A DNA stretch of 64,000 bases from Candidatus Enterococcus moelleringii (lineage in GTDB: Bacteria > Bacillota > Bacilli > Lactobacillales > Enterococcaceae). Shown piece by piece: positions 61,678 through 64,000 of the stretch; the stretch's first letter is position 1; each line of letters starts with the position of its first letter. The stretch covers positions 1 through 64,000 of the forward strand of contig NZ_JAFREM010000031.1 in NCBI RefSeq assembly GCF_017377575.1. Reading direction: 5' to 3'. A program made the position numbers and the translations under genes. Under the pieces are notes generated by a model. The model ran no database searches. It was not told the origin of the DNA and worked only from the letters and a program-made list of their open reading frames with translations.

Positions 61678-62460
61678 TTATTTTCGTAAAACGCCTAGGC
61701 GCAAACGGATTTTTTCTTTCTTTGTTTTTCCTTCAATTGCTTGAACCTGGATTCGTCCAAAACCGCGAATCGATATAACGTCCAATAAATCCAACAAGTA
61801 ATCGGGGCGCTCATTAACGCTCCAGTTTACTTTTACTTTTCCAGTCTCGACTAATTGTTTGGATCGCTGTCTGGAAATATTATATACGGTAGAGATGATC
61901 ACATCAAGCCTTAATGAAGAAGCAGTCGCACTTTCATCAGACCAAGTGTCTTTGGGGACGATAATCTCCGTATACGGTCTTTCTTCTAAATGAACAGTGA
62001 CACGGCCAACTTTTGTGATTTGTGATTCAATGTAGTTCGACGTTTCACGGGCCAAGAAAACTTGCCAACGTTCACCGTCAGAAATAATATCCCCAAAGTA
62101 ATCCCGCTTCATTCCTGCACTCATCATAGTACCTAATACTTTACCGTGAGAAAGCTCAGTAAATTTTTGCGGATACTTTATTTCGATCATGATGATTTCA
62201 AAATCGTCCTTAGTAGGTTCGAAGTATTCTGGATAAATCATACAGCGACAACGCTCAGCTTGTTCATATCCACCAAAAAACATAAATTTCAAGTCGCTAT
62301 TTTCACGAGTTAACACCTCAAGAATATATGCTTGACGCGGATCTAAAAAATTTGTTAAATATGGAGCATATTGGCTTTCCACTTGTTCTAACCAGTCACC
62401 GACTGCATCTATAAATGGGCGTTCTTCAGGTCGAAAATGCTGATAGACATTCTCATTCAT
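61678..62460 (-). CDS. ylmH: YlmH, S4-domain RNA-binding protein
   Basis: 260 residues. HFRPEERPFIDAVGDWLEQV at the N terminus and the C-terminal S4 domain with TASSLRLDVIISTVYNISR and VETGKVKVNWSVNERPD (about 180-240) are the YlmH signature. The family binds ribosome or peptidyl-tRNA and is always found in this division cluster; work in B. subtilis links it to rescue of stalled 50S subunits. GGGGGTGAGG precedes the ATG. Confidence 0.93.
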   Translation of the reverse strand: MNENVYQHFRPEERPFIDAVGDWLEQVESQYAPYLTNFLDPRQAYILEVLTRENSDLKFMFFGGYEQAERCRCMIYPEYFEPTKDDFEIIMIEIKYPQKFTELSHGKVLGTMMSAGMKRDYFGDIISDGERWQVFLARETSNYIESQITKVGRVTVHLEERPYTEIIVPKDTWSDESATASSLRLDVIISTVYNISRQRSKQLVETGKVKVNWSVNERPDYLLDLLDVISIRGFGRIQVQAIEGKTKKEKIRLRLGVLRK

Positions 62461-62473
62461 ACCCTCACCCCCT

Positions 62474-62746
62474 CTAATAAATCATGCTGTAAATTACTTG
62501 ATTGAGAATTCGCACAATAAAATTTAACGCAATGATTGCGGCCATAACCGAAAAATCGATGCCGCCAAACTGTAATGGCAAACGACGAAATAAATCTAAA
62601 AATGGCTCGCAGATTTTGCCCAGCAGTCTTCCCAAAGCGGATTCATACGCACCGGGGAACCAAGAAAGCAATGCATATACGACTAATAATACCGTATACA
62701 GGTTGACCAAACGATTGATCAAGTATAACAAATTAAATAATATCAA
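62474..62746 (-). CDS. ylmG: YggT/YlmG family membrane protein
   Basis: 90 residues, two membrane segments (about 8-27 and 65-85). LVVYALLSWFPGAYESALG and ICEPFLDLFRRLPLQFGGIDFSV-type text (CEPFLDLFRRLP) are the conserved YggT blocks. Linked to envelope and septum assembly. The start is TTG at 62746, supported by AAGGAG eight bases upstream; no ATG lies near the start of the conserved region. Confidence 0.9.
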   Translation of the reverse strand: MILFNLLYLINRLVNLYTVLLVVYALLSWFPGAYESALGRLLGKICEPFLDLFRRLPLQFGGIDFSVMAAIIALNFIVRILNQVIYSMIY

Positions 62747-62759
62747 TTAATTGTCTCCT

Positions 62760-63407
62760 TTATAGTTCGAGTCCAAAAATGTCTTGATCACCCATTGACT
62801 GCAAAGTAGAATTATCTATCTCCATATTCGCTGGGATACAAAGAAACATTTCATTTCCGGCTCGTTTTATATCTCCATCGATCATAAACACCGCACCTGT
62901 CAAAAAATCAACGATTCTTCTGGCACGCCCATCATCCAATGATTGAAAGTTAATCAATACCGCTTCGCCTTGGGCAATACGCTTTGCTATTACCATTGCT
63001 TCATTATAGGCTTTAGGTTCTACCACTGAAATTCGTTTACGCGTTTTTGCAGTTGCAGCAGCTTGTGTCGCTGCTCTTCTTTGCATCGCTTCATTATTTG
63101 GCATATTGATCACTTTTTCTGTCCTTTTTGCAGATGGAACAGCATTCGCTGGTTTGGTTATCACTGACTTCTCCGGTTGTCGAACTTTTGCAGGTTGCTT
63201 GACAGCTGCAGGTACGCTTTCTGTCGTACGTTTCACAGGTTCTTTTCTTGTTGGTTGTTGCGATTTATTCACCATCGGCTTTTTTTGTGCCCGTTTCTCT
63301 CTTTTGGGTTGTTTTACGACTGGCTGTCGCGTAACAACAGGTTCTTCATATACTTCATCTTCATCAGCTAGACCGAAAAAATCGCTGATCTTTTCAAGAT
63401 TAATGGC
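62760..63407 (-). CDS. sepF: Cell division protein SepF
   Basis: 215 residues from MAINLEKISDFFGLADED at 63407; the frame is open 20 codons further upstream into the ylmE region and is not used. The N terminus is a membrane-binding amphipathic helix, followed by a long Lys/Pro/Arg/Thr-rich linker (about 15-110) and the C-terminal SepF core (about 115-215: ISVVEPKAYNEAMVIAKRI, INFQSLDDGRARRIVDFLTG, FLCIPANMEI). It anchors FtsZ at the division site. The linker is long and basic compared with B. subtilis SepF. Confidence 0.94.
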   Translation of the reverse strand, partial: AINLEKISDFFGLADEDEVYEEPVVTRQPVVKQPKREKRAQKKPMVNKSQQPTRKEPVKRTTESVPAAVKQPAKVRQPEKSVITKPANAVPSAKRTEKVINMPNNEAMQRRAATQAAATAKTRKRISVVEPKAYNEAMVIAKRIAQGEAVLINFQSLDDGRARRIVDFLTGAVFMIDGDIKRAGNEMFLCIPANMEIDNSTLQSMGDQDIFGLEL

Positions 63408-63420
63408 CATTGATTCTGTC

Positions 63421-64000
63421 CTATCCTTTCTTAAATAATGCAGTTCCCACACGAATATAGGTTGCACCCTCTATAATTGCCAGTGGGAAATCCTGGCTCA
63501 TCCCCATACTAAGTTCTGTGCAAGGAGCATAATTCAGTTTTAAGGAACAAATCTTTTCCTGTAATTTCTTCAAGGAGGCGAAAATGCTCCGGATCGTTTC
63601 ATCATCTGCATCAAATGGTGCCATCGTCATTAAACCAACAATATGTACGTTGGTTAAATCTTCTAACTCATAAACAAATGACAGCAATTCCTCGGGGCTA
63701 ATGCCATGCTTTGATTCTTCACCTGAGATATTGACTTCAATGAAACAGTTAATCTTATGTGCCGCTCGTTTTTGAATTTCTTGCGCCAAACGCAAACTAT
63801 CTAATGCATGGAAATAATCAACATGATTAATAATAGATTTTACCTTGCGTCGTTGCAAATTACCAATCAAATGCCAAGAAATATCCGAATATTGACTTAA
63901 ATTTTCCTTTTTCTCAAGAAGTTTGTCAACCCGATTTTCAGCTAAGTTGGTCACTCCAAGTCTCACTAATTCTTCAGCAGCTGATGAGTCTACACTCTTT
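63421..64000 (-). CDS. ylmE: YggS/YlmE family PLP-binding protein, N terminus outside the window
   Basis: About 193 residues are visible and the frame is open to the right edge (K-S-V-D-S-S-A-A-E-E-L before the internal GTG), so the true start is outside. LRLAQEIQKRA, CFIEVNISGEESKHGISPEE, HIVGLMTMAP and ELSMGMSQDFPLAIIEGATY with the final phosphate-binding R-V-G are family blocks. The PLP-binding lysine is upstream of the edge. The family controls PLP homeostasis. First visible gene of the division cluster, 14 bases from sepF. Confidence 0.95.
   Translation of the reverse strand, partial: KSVDSSAAEELVRLGVTNLAENRVDKLLEKKENLSQYSDISWHLIGNLQRRKVKSIINHVDYFHALDSLRLAQEIQKRAAHKINCFIEVNISGEESKHGISPEELLSFVYELEDLTNVHIVGLMTMAPFDADDETIRSIFASLKKLQEKICSLKLNYAPCTELSMGMSQDFPLAIIEGATYIRVGTALFKKG

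Overview
The window looks like a chromosomal segment of an Enterococcus (low-GC Gram-positive, AGGAGG-type ribosome binding sites, several TTG/GTG starts). The evidence is an enterococcal polysaccharide antigen (epa)-type locus, a ylmE-sepF-ylmG-ylmH-divIVA-ileS block with an isoleucine T-box, and a DUF4828 protein typical of lactobacilli and enterococci. The species cannot be fixed by eye. A complete gltB-gltD pair and a galactitol-family PTS operon make me think of a species other than E. faecalis or E. faecium, but this is weak.

Left edge (1-3083): the 5' part of a group II intron on the minus strand (5' end GUGUGCC at 3082; reverse transcriptase N-terminus at 173-1). A 2368-bp IS66-family element (639-3006) splits its ribozyme. 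The IS has perfect 22-bp terminal inverted repeats and a perfect 8-bp target duplication. The intron lies just downstream of the rho-independent terminator that closes the polysaccharide operon.

Polysaccharide region (3114-36183, all minus strand). The conserved epa-like part runs from the epaA-type initiating transferase (36128) through two GT2 enzymes, rmlA-rmlC-rmlB-rmlD, another GT2, two large membrane proteins, a Wzm/Wzt-type ABC exporter and two very large paralogous multidomain glycosyltransferases, down to an epaR-type sugar transferase (ends 16699). Beyond epaR, on what looks like more AT-rich DNA, is a variable part: two glycosyltransferases, a Wzz-like co-polymerase, a Wzy polymerase, a bacterial-sialyltransferase-like enzyme, a Wzx flippase and a seven-gene nucleotide-sugar set. 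Six of the seven encode a complete predicted route from UDP-GlcNAc to a CMP-nonulosonic acid of the legionaminic type: PglF-like dehydratase, aminotransferase, PglD-like acetyltransferase, NeuC-, NeuB- and NeuA-like enzymes. The inferred picture is a rhamnose-rich polymer exported by the ABC transporter, plus a Wzx/Wzy-made glycan carrying a legionaminic-acid-like sugar on the surface. This is the most interesting system in the window.

Middle (36208-49528): YihY/BrkB membrane protein, methionine aminopeptidase, flavodoxin, PepS aminopeptidase, then a minus-strand sugar operon (PRD regulator, PTS EIIA-EIIB-EIIC of the galactitol family, PfkB-type kinase, FucA-type class II aldolase) whose upstream region has a perfect cre site inside a 12-bp inverted repeat; tRNA-Arg(CCU); a DEAD-box-type helicase; a Gfo/Idh/MocA oxidoreductase; SfsA; DUF4828.

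Right (49532-64000): gltD-gltB, divergent from a DtxR-family metalloregulator paired with zwf; then ileS with its T-box leader, divIVA, ylmH, ylmG/yggT, sepF and the truncated ylmE/yggS at the window edge, the usual Gram-positive division-site neighbourhood.
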